From NCBI GenBank assembly GCA_023663705.1, contig JAMPGY010000001.1, forward strand, positions 60,258 through 124,257: a stretch of 64,000 nucleotides of DNA. Reading direction: 5' to 3'. The notes under the pieces are model-generated. The model saw only the letters and a program-made list of their open reading frames with translations. It searched no databases and had not been told where the DNA came from. Source of the DNA: Clostridium sp. GTDB taxonomy: Bacteria; Bacteroidota; Bacteroidia; Bacteroidales; Bacteroidaceae. This document shows positions 35,030-44,296 of this stretch, one piece after another; within the stretch, counting starts at the first letter, position 1; every line of letters begins with the position of its first letter. The position numbers and the translations under genes were made by a program.

Positions 35030-37186
35030 TTATTCGTCGCCCTGCTTGCTCTCGAAGTCCTTAATCAACTTGTCCTGCACATCACCGGGCACCAATTCAT
35101 AACTGGCGAACTTCATGATGAACGAAGCACGTCCGCCGGTAAGCGAACTGAGCGCTGTGCTGTAGCTCGACATTTCCTTGAGCGGAGCCTTGGCGATGAT
35201 CTTCTCATAACCGTTCTCGCTGCTCATGCCCATGATCATGGCACGTCGTCCCTGCAAATCGCCCATCACATCGCCCATCTTGTCGGAGGGCACAAACACC
35301 TCCACATCATAGATCGGTTCCAGAATTTTCGGTCCGGCCTCCTTGAAGGCCTGACTGAAGGCATTGCGCCCGGCCAACATGAAGGAAAGTTCGTTGGAAT
35401 CTACGGGATGCATTTTCCCGTCATACACAATAACACGCACGTCACGGGCGTAAGATCCTGTCAGCGGTCCCTGTTCCATGCGCTGCATCACTCCCTTGAG
35501 GATGGCCGGCATGAAACGTGCGTCGATAGCACCACCCACCACAGAATTAATGAACACCAACTTGCCGCCCCACTCCAGCGCGACTTCCTCCTTGCTCTTG
35601 GCATTGACACGGATTTCCTGTCCGCCGAATCTATAGATGTCCGGATCGGGCATCCCCTCGTAGTAAGGCTCCACGATCAGATGCACCTCGCCAAACTGTC
35701 CGGCACCACCCGACTGCTTCTTGTGACGGTAGTCGGCACGGGCAGCCTTGGTTATCGTCTCACGATAAGGGATCCTGGGCTCATCAAACACGATATTTAT
35801 CTTCTCGTTGTTCTCCATGCGCCACTTCAATGTGCGCAGGTGGAATTCACCTTGTCCGTGAACAAGTATCTGGCGCAGTTCCTTGCTCTGTTCAATCATC
35901 CACGTGGGATCCTCCTCCCGCATGCGGTTGAGCGCATTCATCATTTTCTCGGTCTCACTCTCGTTGACGGCCCTCACGGCACGGCTGTACTTCGGATTGG
36001 GGTATTTGATAAAGTTAAAACGGTTCTCCGCATTCTTGTCATTGAGCGTGTTGCCGGTCTTCACGTCCTTGAGTTTCACAGCACATCCAATGTCGCCCGC
36101 ACGCAATTCCTCCACCTTGATGCGGCTGGCCCCGGCACAGACGAACAACTGCGACATACGCTCCTTGGAGCCACGGTCGGCATTAACAAAGTCCTCGCCC
36201 TCGTGCACCTTTCCACTCATCACCTTGAAGTATTGCACCTCGCCGATGTGGGGCTCTACGGCCGTCTTGAAGAAATAGAGTGATGTGGGCGCCTCGGAAT
36301 CGGGCTTCACCTCCATTCCACGGGTGTTGTGCACCTTGGGCATCTCATCCACAAACGGCACCACATTGCCCAAAAACTCCATCAGGCGCCGCACTCCCAT
36401 GTCCTTGCCGGCGCACACGCAAAACACAGGAAACATGCCCCGCGATGCCAATCCCTTACGGATGCCCTCACGCATCTCGTCCTCGGTGAGTGTCTCGCTC
36501 TCGAAGAACTTCTCCATCAGTGTCTCATCGTTTTCGGCCGCAGCCTCCACAAGAGCCTTGTGCATCATCATGGCTTTCTCCATCTGGGCGGCCGGTATCT
36601 CCTCGATAATGGGTTCTCCGCCTTCCGGCCCCCAGGAATACTTCTTCATCAGCAACACGTCTATAAGGCTGTTGAAGTCCGGCCCCGTGGCCAAAGGATA
36701 TTGCACGGGAATCACCTTGGTGCCGTAAATGGAGGTCAGTTGCTCCAGAATGTAGTCGTAGTCACACTTTTCATCGTCCAGTTGATTGACCAGAAAGATA
36801 ACAGGCTTATTGAGTTTCTCCGTATATCGGAAATGGTTCTGTGTGCCCACCTCCGGTCCGTACTGTCCGTTGAGCAACAGCACAGCCGTGTCCGTCACGT
36901 TGAGCGCCGTGAGCGCACTGCCCACGAAATCGTCCGACCCCGGACAATCAATAATGTTCAGCTTCTTGCCGTTCCACTCTACATGATACACTGTGGAAAA
37001 CACCGAGTAGCCGTATTCCTGCTCCACGGGGAAATAGTCACTCACTGTGTTTTTTGCCGTGATACGGCCTCTGCGCTTGATGATGCCGCTTTCGTATAAT
37101 AATGCCTCCGTAAGAGTTGTTTTACCGGAACCGTCATTGCCAAGCAGGGCAATATTCTTGATTTCGTTGGTCTGATACACTTTCAT
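35030..37186 (-). CDS. fusA2: EF-G2, divergent elongation factor G paralogue
   Basis: A 718-residue protein with all five EF-G domains but altered GTPase motifs. G1 is GNDGSGKTT (EF-G normally GHIDAGKTT), G3 is DCPGSDDF, with Ser where EF-G has the catalytic His of DTPGH, and G4 is NQLD instead of NKMD. The tip of domain IV is normal-looking (KKQSGGAGQFGEVHL). A Bacteroides paralogue of this kind has been reported to support translation without GTP hydrolysis, under carbon starvation control. Identity here is by motif and phylum. The Met at 37186 (MKVYQTNEIKNIALLGN) was preferred to the longer frame, which has an implausible 35-residue extension. Confidence 0.85.
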   Translation of the reverse strand: MKVYQTNEIKNIALLGNDGSGKTTLTEALLYESGIIKRRGRITAKNTVSDYFPVEQEYGYSVFSTVYHVEWNGKKLNIIDCPGSDDFVGSALTALNVTDTAVLLLNGQYGPEVGTQNHFRYTEKLNKPVIFLVNQLDDEKCDYDYILEQLTSIYGTKVIPVQYPLATGPDFNSLIDVLLMKKYSWGPEGGEPIIEEIPAAQMEKAMMMHKALVEAAAENDETLMEKFFESETLTEDEMREGIRKGLASRGMFPVFCVCAGKDMGVRRLMEFLGNVVPFVDEMPKVHNTRGMEVKPDSEAPTSLYFFKTAVEPHIGEVQYFKVMSGKVHEGEDFVNADRGSKERMSQLFVCAGASRIKVEELRAGDIGCAVKLKDVKTGNTLNDKNAENRFNFIKYPNPKYSRAVRAVNESETEKMMNALNRMREEDPTWMIEQSKELRQILVHGQGEFHLRTLKWRMENNEKINIVFDEPRIPYRETITKAARADYRHKKQSGGAGQFGEVHLIVEPYYEGMPDPDIYRFGGQEIRVNAKSKEEVALEWGGKLVFINSVVGGAIDARFMPAILKGVMQRMEQGPLTGSYARDVRVIVYDGKMHPVDSNELSFMLAGRNAFSQAFKEAGPKILEPIYDVEVFVPSDKMGDVMGDLQGRRAMIMGMSSENGYEKIIAKAPLKEMSSYSTALSSLTGGRASFIMKFASYELVPGDVQDKLIKDFESKQGDE

Positions 37187-37319
37187 AATATTACTATTTA
37201 AGGGTTTTGTCTTAAAAACGGCATGCAAATTAGAAAAAAACATTGATATGGACAAATAAAGACGAAGGATGATGGATATGTTATTCAACATAAAAACAGA
37301 TTCTCTGTCTCATTTGTTG

Positions 37320-37327
37320 TATCTTTG
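37320..37327 (+). promoter_or_regulatory. hemW promoter, -7 box
   Basis: TATCTTTG matches TAnnTTTG, 28 bases before the hemW start codon at 37356. Confidence 0.6.
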
Positions 37328-37355
37328 CACGATCAAAACCATTCCCTTGCAACAC

Positions 37356-38528
37356 ATGTCCGGCATATATATCCACATCCCTTTCTGCCAACGGCGCTGT
37401 ATCTACTGCGACTTTTTCTCTACCACACGGACGGACGAGATTCCACGTTACGTGAATGCCCTGACAGAAGAACTGAAACTGAGACAAACCTATCTGAAAG
37501 CAGACAAGCTATCGGGGGGCCCAACCATCATAGATACGGTGTATCTGGGCGGGGGCACTCCATCGCAACTGAAACCGGAGCTGGTGGAAAAACTGCTCGG
37601 CACATTACACGCCCATTACGACGTGAACCCGAAAGCCGAGATTACCGTAGAGGCCAATCCGGACGACGTGACGGACGAATGGGCACGGGCATTGCGCGGT
37701 ATGGGCGTGAACCGCATCAGCATGGGCGTGCAGACATTCGATGACAACCGTTTACGATTCTTATGCCGACGCCACACAGGCCGGCAGGCTCTGGATGCCG
37801 TGGAACTATGCCGCAAGGCCGGATTCGACAACATCAGTCTCGACCTTATCTACGGACTTCCGGAACAGACCGTGGAGGAGTGGTCACAAGACGTGAAACA
37901 AGCCATATCCACCGGTGTGGAGCATCTGTCTGCCTATGCCCTGATCTACGAAGAAGGAACAGCACTGTGGCGACTGCGGGAAGCCGGACGCGTGGCGGAA
38001 ACAGCGGAAGAAGTGAGCCTGCGCATGTTTGAATATCTGATAACGGAATTGGAGAGTGCCGGATTTGAGCACTATGAAATTTCCAACTTTGCCCGGCCGC
38101 TACGGCGTTCGCGGCACAATTCATCCTATTGGCAGGGAATCCCCTATCTGGGATGCGGTGCGGCTGCCCACTCGTTTGACGGACAAAGCAGACAATGGAA
38201 TGCGGCCGACATAGACCACTATATACAAGGTGTGGAGCATCTGCACCGCCACGGCGACGGAACCTTACTGTGGGAACGTGAGCAACTGACACGCGAGGAA
38301 CTGTACAACGAGCGCATCATCACCTCCATCCGCACCCGGGAAGGCCTGGATATGCAAAGACTACAACGTGATTTTGGCGAAGAAGCCGTGAAATATTGCC
38401 TACGGATGGCCGCACCTCACCTGAGCGGAGAAACTCTTCTACTCACCGATTCAAACCGACGGCTCCGCTTGTCCCGCACGGGGATATTTGTCTCCGACGG
38501 TATCATGAGCGATCTGCTGATGGTGTAG
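37356..38528 (+). CDS. hemW: Radical SAM protein HemW (heme chaperone)
   Basis: A 390-residue cytoplasmic radical SAM protein. MSGIYIHIPFCQRRCIYCDF carries the CX3CX2C iron-sulfur motif lacking the extra Cys of true coproporphyrinogen oxidase HemN, so HemW (formerly YggW, a heme-transfer chaperone) is the better name. Further family signs are YLGGGTPS, TVEANPDD, RISMGVQTFDD and LIYGLPEQT. The start at 37356 was chosen because the upstream frame crosses the promoter box. Confidence 0.92.
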   Translation: MSGIYIHIPFCQRRCIYCDFFSTTRTDEIPRYVNALTEELKLRQTYLKADKLSGGPTIIDTVYLGGGTPSQLKPELVEKLLGTLHAHYDVNPKAEITVEANPDDVTDEWARALRGMGVNRISMGVQTFDDNRLRFLCRRHTGRQALDAVELCRKAGFDNISLDLIYGLPEQTVEEWSQDVKQAISTGVEHLSAYALIYEEGTALWRLREAGRVAETAEEVSLRMFEYLITELESAGFEHYEISNFARPLRRSRHNSSYWQGIPYLGCGAAAHSFDGQSRQWNAADIDHYIQGVEHLHRHGDGTLLWEREQLTREELYNERIITSIRTREGLDMQRLQRDFGEEAVKYCLRMAAPHLSGETLLLTDSNRRLRLSRTGIFVSDGIMSDLLMV

Positions 38529-38559
38529 ACGACACGTTACGCCCCATTGCATGCCTTTG

Positions 38560-39255
38560 TCAGCGCATTTCCTGATACGAAATCTGATAGAAACAGGGGT
38601 ATACGTTGTTGGAGGCATCGGACTGCCCCGATGTGTGAGGCACGATAAGACGGACCAAGGCAATGCCCCCGTCGGGCGTGGACTGCCGTCCCACCCGGAT
38701 ATAGGAAAGCGGTACGAGCCATCCCGAAGGCACGGACGTGGAACCGTAGAACGAGTACATGGCCCCTCCACCCGTGATGCTCGTGTTGAACGAAGCCGTG
38801 AAGGTTCCGGATGTATTGGTCACCTCCAAAATCTCGGGACGTGTAGCCCAATAGAGCACGTCGTTGCGGGTCTGAATGGAGTCGCGCATGATGTTAAACT
38901 CCACATAACGGCACATCAACCGTTTGTACTCTCCACTCTTCATTATCTCGCCCACTCCCGGACGCACGATCTGCATGTAAACACCGCTGTTTCCGAAGAG
39001 CACATATTCATTTTTCGTAACATCCGTCATATTGCCTTGCGCATAGAACTGATCCTCACTGATCACATTGATGCGTCCCACATCAGCCACCAACTGTCCG
39101 TCGCTGTCCGTGATTTTGACATCACGGCCAATAAAGGCCGAGATGAGGGCACGCTCGCGTTCCTTCTGTTCGGCATACGTTTCGTCATCACTGCAGGACT
39201 GCAGACACAAACCTGCGGTGAGCATCAAGACTATGATATAAAGTACTCGCTTCAT
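38560..39255 (-). CDS. DUF4827 family lipoprotein
   Basis: A 231-residue predicted lipoprotein. Signal MKRVLYIIVLMLTAGLCLQSC ends in lipobox Cys21. The mature part begins with an acidic SDDETYAEQKERERALISAF helix and continues as a beta-rich domain. DUF4827 is a Bacteroidales family that resembles FKBP-type folds; function unknown, assigned from memory. It follows nrnA by 54 bases, a neighbourhood I associate with this family. Confidence 0.72.
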   Translation of the reverse strand: MKRVLYIIVLMLTAGLCLQSCSDDETYAEQKERERALISAFIGRDVKITDSDGQLVADVGRINVISEDQFYAQGNMTDVTKNEYVLFGNSGVYMQIVRPGVGEIMKSGEYKRLMCRYVEFNIMRDSIQTRNDVLYWATRPEILEVTNTSGTFTASFNTSITGGGAMYSFYGSTSVPSGWLVPLSYIRVGRQSTPDGGIALVRLIVPHTSGQSDASNNVYPCFYQISYQEMR

Positions 39256-39309
39256 GTCTTTCTGTTTGATTTATTCGATTCTGACAAATGGACAAAATAA
39301 TAAAAGTTT

Positions 39310-40368
39310 CTATTCCTCAGGCAGAATTTCCCCTTTACCGGTAAGCAACGGAGCATACTTGCGGATAGCCTTGGTGGCTATCTCCACTGCCTCCGGCATG
39401 GAACAGAACAGTTCACCGCCCGATGCATTGAGATGACCTCCGCCATTGAAGAACTCGGCCGCCATCTTGTTGCAGGGAAAATCATCGGTAGAGCGCAGAG
39501 AAATGCGGATAGTGTCCTTATCGGTATTCTCACGCATGAATATGGACAGGCGCATCCCGCTTATCTGCAACGGGATATTGACAAAACCTTCCGTATCCCC
39601 CTTCTTGTGAGAGAAACGACGTTGCTCATCGCGTGTCATGGTCATCACCGTGGCATGGTATTTGGAAAACACCTCCATCTTGACATAAAGCATATAGCCC
39701 AGCAAACGGAAACGTTCGGCCGAATAGTCGTTGAACACATTGCGGTAGATACGGTCTTTATCAATACCCTTGGTGAGCAGTTTGCCTATGATGAAATAGA
39801 TGTCGCTACGGTTGGAGTTGTACGTGAATCCGCCCGTATCGGTCATCATTCCTGTGTAAATGCAGGCAGCCTCCTCGGTGGTCATCGCCTCAAACTCACC
39901 CATCTGCTCGAACAGACGGAAAAGCAGTTCACAAGTGGAACTCATTTCGGGATAAGAATAGGTCCACCGACAGAATCCATCCGGCTGCAGATGATGGTCG
40001 ATCATAAGTTTGGGAGCCGGATTGGCCATAACGGGCACCATGAGTTTTTCCATGCGGTTGGGCGCATTGAAGTCCATACAGATAAACAGGTCGGCAGCCG
40101 CCACGATGACATTGGCACGCTCCTCGTTACGTTCGTAAGGAATGATACGCTCCGCCCCGGGCACCCACTTGAGGAAGTCGGGAAACGCATTGGGCGTAAT
40201 GGGAGTGACATCTTTTCCCTTGCGAAGCAGATAATTCGTAATAGCCATCACGGAACCGACAGCATCACCGTCCGGCGATACGTGGCAGGTGACCACGATA
40301 TGTTGTGCGCCCTCCAATGCAGTGCGCAATTCCATCAATTGAGTATCAGTCAGGAGATTTTCCAGCAT
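39310..40368 (-). CDS. nrnA: DHH/DHHA1 phosphoesterase, NrnA type
   Basis: A 352-residue cytoplasmic phosphoesterase that in characterised relatives degrades 2-5-mer RNA and dephosphorylates 3'-phosphoadenosine phosphate. It has the N-terminal metal site VTCHVSPDGDAVGS, DHH motif MIDHHLQPDG, and a C-terminal DHHA1 glycine-rich loop FFNGGGHLNASGG. Part of the run rpe-comEC-nrnA-DUF4827. Confidence 0.9.
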   Translation of the reverse strand: MLENLLTDTQLMELRTALEGAQHIVVTCHVSPDGDAVGSVMAITNYLLRKGKDVTPITPNAFPDFLKWVPGAERIIPYERNEERANVIVAAADLFICMDFNAPNRMEKLMVPVMANPAPKLMIDHHLQPDGFCRWTYSYPEMSSTCELLFRLFEQMGEFEAMTTEEAACIYTGMMTDTGGFTYNSNRSDIYFIIGKLLTKGIDKDRIYRNVFNDYSAERFRLLGYMLYVKMEVFSKYHATVMTMTRDEQRRFSHKKGDTEGFVNIPLQISGMRLSIFMRENTDKDTIRISLRSTDDFPCNKMAAEFFNGGGHLNASGGELFCSMPEAVEIATKAIRKYAPLLTGKGEILPEE

Positions 40369-40427
40369 GTGATCTTATTTATTAGGATATGAGAGGGCAA
40401 ATATACGGAAAATAATCGGCTTGCCCT

Positions 40428-42581
40428 TTATTTAAAAGCAACTTTTAACGCTCCCTGTGAAGCAAGGTCATGACACGGCCAGCCCATCAGCCGACAGGTG
40501 GTAGCATAGCTACGAGCACGCCGTGCGCCCAACGATGCATCGAGTATCACGCAACCCGGATGAACAGATCCGCCCAGACAAAGAAGATCACCCCGATAGC
40601 GGCGGGTGACATACAGGTAGTCCGGCGAAGCAGGTATCCCGTCTGTACGCCCCGGACTGTCGTCCAGAAACCACACGCTAAGACCGGGTAGCTGCACCCA
40701 TCCCGCATGGGCATGCACCTGAGGAGTCGTGCAATGCCCCACATCAACGGTACGGGGCGGACGGGTAAGGCGGCGCCGCCAATAGCTATGATCCACATAG
40801 CGGGTGTGGTGGATCACACTGTCCGGACAGGTGGTAAGCAACAGTGAAGAGGCAGGAGAATAGACCACATGAACCGTCGGGCAGGCGGGAATATTATAGA
40901 ACCACAAACAAGGCTGTTCGCGATCAATATACCGGTCGTATATGAGAACCATGCCCACGATAAACAGAGATGCAGCCATTGCTGTCAGACGTCTTATGCG
41001 TCCGAACGCCCAAACGGACAACCCGAAAAGGAGTAACACGTAGAGGACAACCACCATGGTCCATGAGGGATAAACTTCCCATTGAGCGGCAGGCCATGAG
41101 GCCGTCCAGCTCAGCCAAGCGTGTTGCGCGTCCACCAATAATGCCACGATGCGAGCCGGCCACGTGACATGGGGAAGCAACCAACCGAAAAACCACAAAA
41201 GAGGCGAAACCGCCACCAGCAATGTTGTGAGCGGAATGGCTGGAAGAGATGCAAATGAAGACCATGGCGTGAAAAGATGAAAATAACGGGCCACCAAAGG
41301 AGCTGTAAACAGTTGAGCGGACAGAGACACCGCAAACATCCGCCAAGGCACACGAAACCAACGTGGAAAAGCCGCACAACAGCGTTCCAAACGCGGAGCC
41401 AGCAAAAGTAGTCCGGCCATAGCCAGACAAGACAATTGAAATCCCACTTCAAACAGGTATCGGCTACGAAAAAGAAGCAGAAGCAGCATCGTAAACAGCA
41501 AATTATTGACCGTAAGGGAACGGCGGTTCAGAATCGTAGTCACCAGTAAAAGAGAATACATGACAGACGAACGAACCAACGACGGCGGCAGACCGGCCAG
41601 CCATGTATAGCTCCAGATGAACAACAAGGCAGAGAGGACACAAGGGAGATAGAAGCGGCTGTGACGGAGCGGACGAAGCAGAAACCATTGCAACAGCACC
41701 AACAGAACCCCCAAATGAAGCCCCGAAAGCGCCAGCAGGTGACTGGCACCAGCCTGTCCGTATACCGTGCGAAGTCCGGACGTCAGACGGCTTCTGTCGC
41801 CCAAGGTCAGAGCTGCAACCACGGCCAATCCTTTGTCGGGCAAACCGGCGCGTCTGTAACCTTCCACCAACCGGTCACGCGCCTGAAGCGCACGGATATG
41901 CAGACGGGAATAAAATGTCAGCCGTCGCAATCCTACCGGTGAAAGCGCCGATCGGCTCCAGTTGCCGGACGGCACACGGGATGTCACACCGGTGATCCCT
42001 TGCCGGCGCAAGTAGGAAGCATAATCGAACTCATAAGGATACCCACGATTGGATGGGCTGCGCAAGGTGGCCAGGAAACATAATTCATCACCGGGACAAA
42101 GCGCAGCTGCGGAGTCGGTCGCCGGCAGGGAAAGCATCACTCTACGATCGTCCGGACGAACTGATCCGGATGAGTCACTCAACGACAGCAATTGCACCTC
42201 ACAACGTACCGAACGGTCGGTCACAGACACTGCATCCGTAACCACCGCGTGCGCCACCACCGGCTCATCCGGCCATCTGAGCTCTGCGATGTCGTTCGCA
42301 CAGACAACAAGCAACAGTCCTGTCGCCAACCAAGTTGCATTTTGGAGCAAGAAAAAACGAAAGCCAGATGGCCGACGAAGGATGACATACGCCATTACCC
42401 AACCTATTCCCCACAGACAAAGCAGCACAAACAAGAATCCTGTAAAAAACGCCGGAAAATGAACTGCGCAAAACACCGACGGCCAATGGTCACACACAGC
42501 CTCGGCAACCGCAATGCCGGCTATCAACGAAAGCAACGGATAGAAACAAGGATAAACCTCGGATGACGGTAAACGGATCAC
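40428..42581 (-). CDS. comEC: ComEC/Rec2-family DNA-uptake channel
   Basis: A 717-residue polytopic membrane protein. After three N-terminal hydrophobic segments comes a soluble OB-like region (residues about 85-220), then the competence core with ASHLLALSGLHLGVLLVLLQ and SLVRSSVMYSLLL, and roughly eight more membrane segments. The C terminus (after about residue 540) is a short soluble domain without the HxHxDH of the metallo-beta-lactamase part present in many ComEC proteins. Family role is passage of single-stranded DNA across the inner membrane; competence in this organism is unproven. 6 bases after rpe. Confidence 0.88.
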   Translation of the reverse strand: MIRLPSSEVYPCFYPLLSLIAGIAVAEAVCDHWPSVFCAVHFPAFFTGFLFVLLCLWGIGWVMAYVILRRPSGFRFFLLQNATWLATGLLLVVCANDIAELRWPDEPVVAHAVVTDAVSVTDRSVRCEVQLLSLSDSSGSVRPDDRRVMLSLPATDSAAALCPGDELCFLATLRSPSNRGYPYEFDYASYLRRQGITGVTSRVPSGNWSRSALSPVGLRRLTFYSRLHIRALQARDRLVEGYRRAGLPDKGLAVVAALTLGDRSRLTSGLRTVYGQAGASHLLALSGLHLGVLLVLLQWFLLRPLRHSRFYLPCVLSALLFIWSYTWLAGLPPSLVRSSVMYSLLLVTTILNRRSLTVNNLLFTMLLLLLFRSRYLFEVGFQLSCLAMAGLLLLAPRLERCCAAFPRWFRVPWRMFAVSLSAQLFTAPLVARYFHLFTPWSSFASLPAIPLTTLLVAVSPLLWFFGWLLPHVTWPARIVALLVDAQHAWLSWTASWPAAQWEVYPSWTMVVVLYVLLLFGLSVWAFGRIRRLTAMAASLFIVGMVLIYDRYIDREQPCLWFYNIPACPTVHVVYSPASSLLLTTCPDSVIHHTRYVDHSYWRRRLTRPPRTVDVGHCTTPQVHAHAGWVQLPGLSVWFLDDSPGRTDGIPASPDYLYVTRRYRGDLLCLGGSVHPGCVILDASLGARRARSYATTCRLMGWPCHDLASQGALKVAFK

Positions 42582-42587
42582 CTGCGA

Positions 42588-43238
42588 CTAAAGCTGTTTG
42601 AGCGCAAGAATCTCGGCTAACGGATCAGGCGCACCGAACACGGCACTTCCGGCCACCAGCACATCAGCTCCCGCATCCACCAGCCAACGGCCGGTCTCGC
42701 AATTCACCCCTCCGTCTATTTCGATGAGCGCCCGCGAACCGTTTTCATCTATCATCTGCCGCAAGCGCTTTACACGGTCAAGCGTCCGGGGAATGAATTT
42801 CTGTCCGCCGAAACCGGGATTGACCGACATGAGCATCACCACATCCACATCCCCGATAATATCGGTCAAGACCTCTACCGGTGTGGCCGGGTTGAGCGTG
42901 ACACCGGCCTTCATTCCGCTCTCCCGGATTTGCTGCACCACACGGTGCAGATGTACACAAGCCTCGTAGTGGACATTCATTGTGTAGGCTCCCAAAGCCT
43001 TTACCTCCGCTATGAATTTTTCCGGCTGGACTATCATCAGATGAACATCCAACGGTTTGTCGCAAAGCCGCGCCACATGTTTCAACACAGGGAAACCGAA
43101 AGAGATGTTGGGCACAAAGACACCGTCCATCACATCCAAATGCAACCAATCGCAAGCGCTGCGGTTGATCATGTCCATATCGGCCTGCAGATTGGAAAAG
43201 TTGGCCGACAACAAAGAAGGAGCCACCAAAGGTTTCAT
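42588..43238 (-). CDS. rpe: Ribulose-phosphate 3-epimerase
   Basis: A 216-residue TIM-barrel enzyme interconverting ribulose 5-phosphate and xylulose 5-phosphate in the pentose phosphate pathway. It has APSLLSANF, LDVMDGVFVPNISFG, DVHLMI, MSVNPGFGGQKFI and IDGGVN, including the metal-binding His and Asp residues. First gene of a run with comEC, nrnA and DUF4827. Confidence 0.97.
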   Translation of the reverse strand: MKPLVAPSLLSANFSNLQADMDMINRSACDWLHLDVMDGVFVPNISFGFPVLKHVARLCDKPLDVHLMIVQPEKFIAEVKALGAYTMNVHYEACVHLHRVVQQIRESGMKAGVTLNPATPVEVLTDIIGDVDVVMLMSVNPGFGGQKFIPRTLDRVKRLRQMIDENGSRALIEIDGGVNCETGRWLVDAGADVLVAGSAVFGAPDPLAEILALKQL

Positions 43239-43556
43239 AAACCGTAGATTTTATGCAGGACAAAGATACATTTTATCCGGCAGTGAAGCAAGCAATGTAT
43301 CTGTTATTCGCATGAAAAGTCAATTGAGACATTTTCCGCCCCATTCCATCCCGTCCCATCCCGAGGAAGGGCAGACACGGGCAAACATCTTCAGAAAGGA
43401 TATGGTGGCGTCACTGGGCCGCATCATTTTATCAGGAGTAGAATCATCCATAGGCTAACACACGCTGTATGTGATTTATATTATATCCTAATAACGCGTG
43501 TACACTTCGATTTAGTATATCGTGCAATGATTTTCTCCCCTTCCGGCATCTGCCGC
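43239..43556. other. Intergenic region between sigma factor and rpe
   Basis: 318 bases. It contains the rpe promoter box and a short direct repeat of CCCATCCCG-type sequence near 43340-43365. No gene, RNA fold or terminator with a U-run was recognised. Confidence 0.5.
43261..43268 (-). promoter_or_regulatory. rpe promoter, -7 box
   Basis: Minus-strand TATCTTTG matches TAnnTTTG, 22 bases before the rpe start codon. Confidence 0.6.
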
Positions 43557-44150
43557 TTAATAAGCAGCCAACGAAAGATTGCGTTTGCCGGCCATACGGC
43601 GCAGGTTGAGCAAAGCATACCTCATGCGTCCCAGCGCCGTGTTGATGCTCACACCGGTGATTTCGGCAATTTCCTTGAACGACAGTTCCTGGTAGAAACG
43701 CATCTGAACCACTTCCCGCTGATTGGCTGGCAAATGTTCCATCAACATGCGCACGTCATCAAGCGTCTGCTCAGTGACCATCTGCATCTCGATATTGCAG
43801 TCGGACAAACGGCTGTCATTGAGCAAATCCACTTCACCCGCATCATTGGACACGGTGTTCTCGTTGCGTTCCTGACGGAAATAATCTATCACCAGATTGT
43901 GGGCAATACGCAACAACCACCCCTGGAAACGTCCGGTTTCCACGTAGCGGCGCTGACGTATCGTGATAATGGCTTTCACGAAAGTTTCCTGAAATATATC
44001 ATCGGCAACATCATTGTTTTTCACAATGACATAAATGTAGGAATAGAGTTTGGACTGATGACGTGCCAACAGAATGTCAAACGCAGTATTATTGCCCTCT
44101 GCGTATAGCCGCACCAATTCTTCATCGGCCAGCTTTTTCAAATCTTCCAT
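43557..44150 (-). CDS. ECF-type RNA polymerase sigma factor
   Basis: A 197-residue sigma-70 family protein with only regions 2 and 4. Region 2 (about residues 20-95) includes DDIFQETFVKAI and GWLLRIAHNLVIDYFR. Region 4 (about 130-190) includes LPANQREVVQMRFYQELSFK and a helix-turn-helix at IAEITGVSINTALGRMRYAL. No transmembrane anti-sigma gene lies next to it, unlike the FecR-linked sigma factors of polysaccharide loci, so this looks like a stand-alone housekeeping or stress ECF factor. Regulon unknown. Confidence 0.9.
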   Translation of the reverse strand: MEDLKKLADEELVRLYAEGNNTAFDILLARHQSKLYSYIYVIVKNNDVADDIFQETFVKAIITIRQRRYVETGRFQGWLLRIAHNLVIDYFRQERNENTVSNDAGEVDLLNDSRLSDCNIEMQMVTEQTLDDVRMLMEHLPANQREVVQMRFYQELSFKEIAEITGVSINTALGRMRYALLNLRRMAGKRNLSLAAY

Positions 44151-44252
44151 TACTTTTTCTTTTTGTTTATAGCGTAATGTGGGTCAATAGGCAATAATGT
44201 TTTTGAGGTTATATTTCATATTAACGGTGCAAATAAAGCGATAAAAAAGATG

Positions 44253-44285
44253 AAATGCAACTTTCCGCAACAGAAAGTTGCATTT
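44253..44285 (-). terminator. Terminator after fmt
   Basis: A perfect 13-bp inverted repeat AAATGCAACTTTC / GAAAGTTGCATTT with a 7-base loop, followed on the minus strand by CATCTTTTTTATCG. It begins 12 bases past the fmt stop and separates the operon from the sigma factor gene. Confidence 0.85.
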
Positions 44286-44296
44286 CCCTGCAATAT

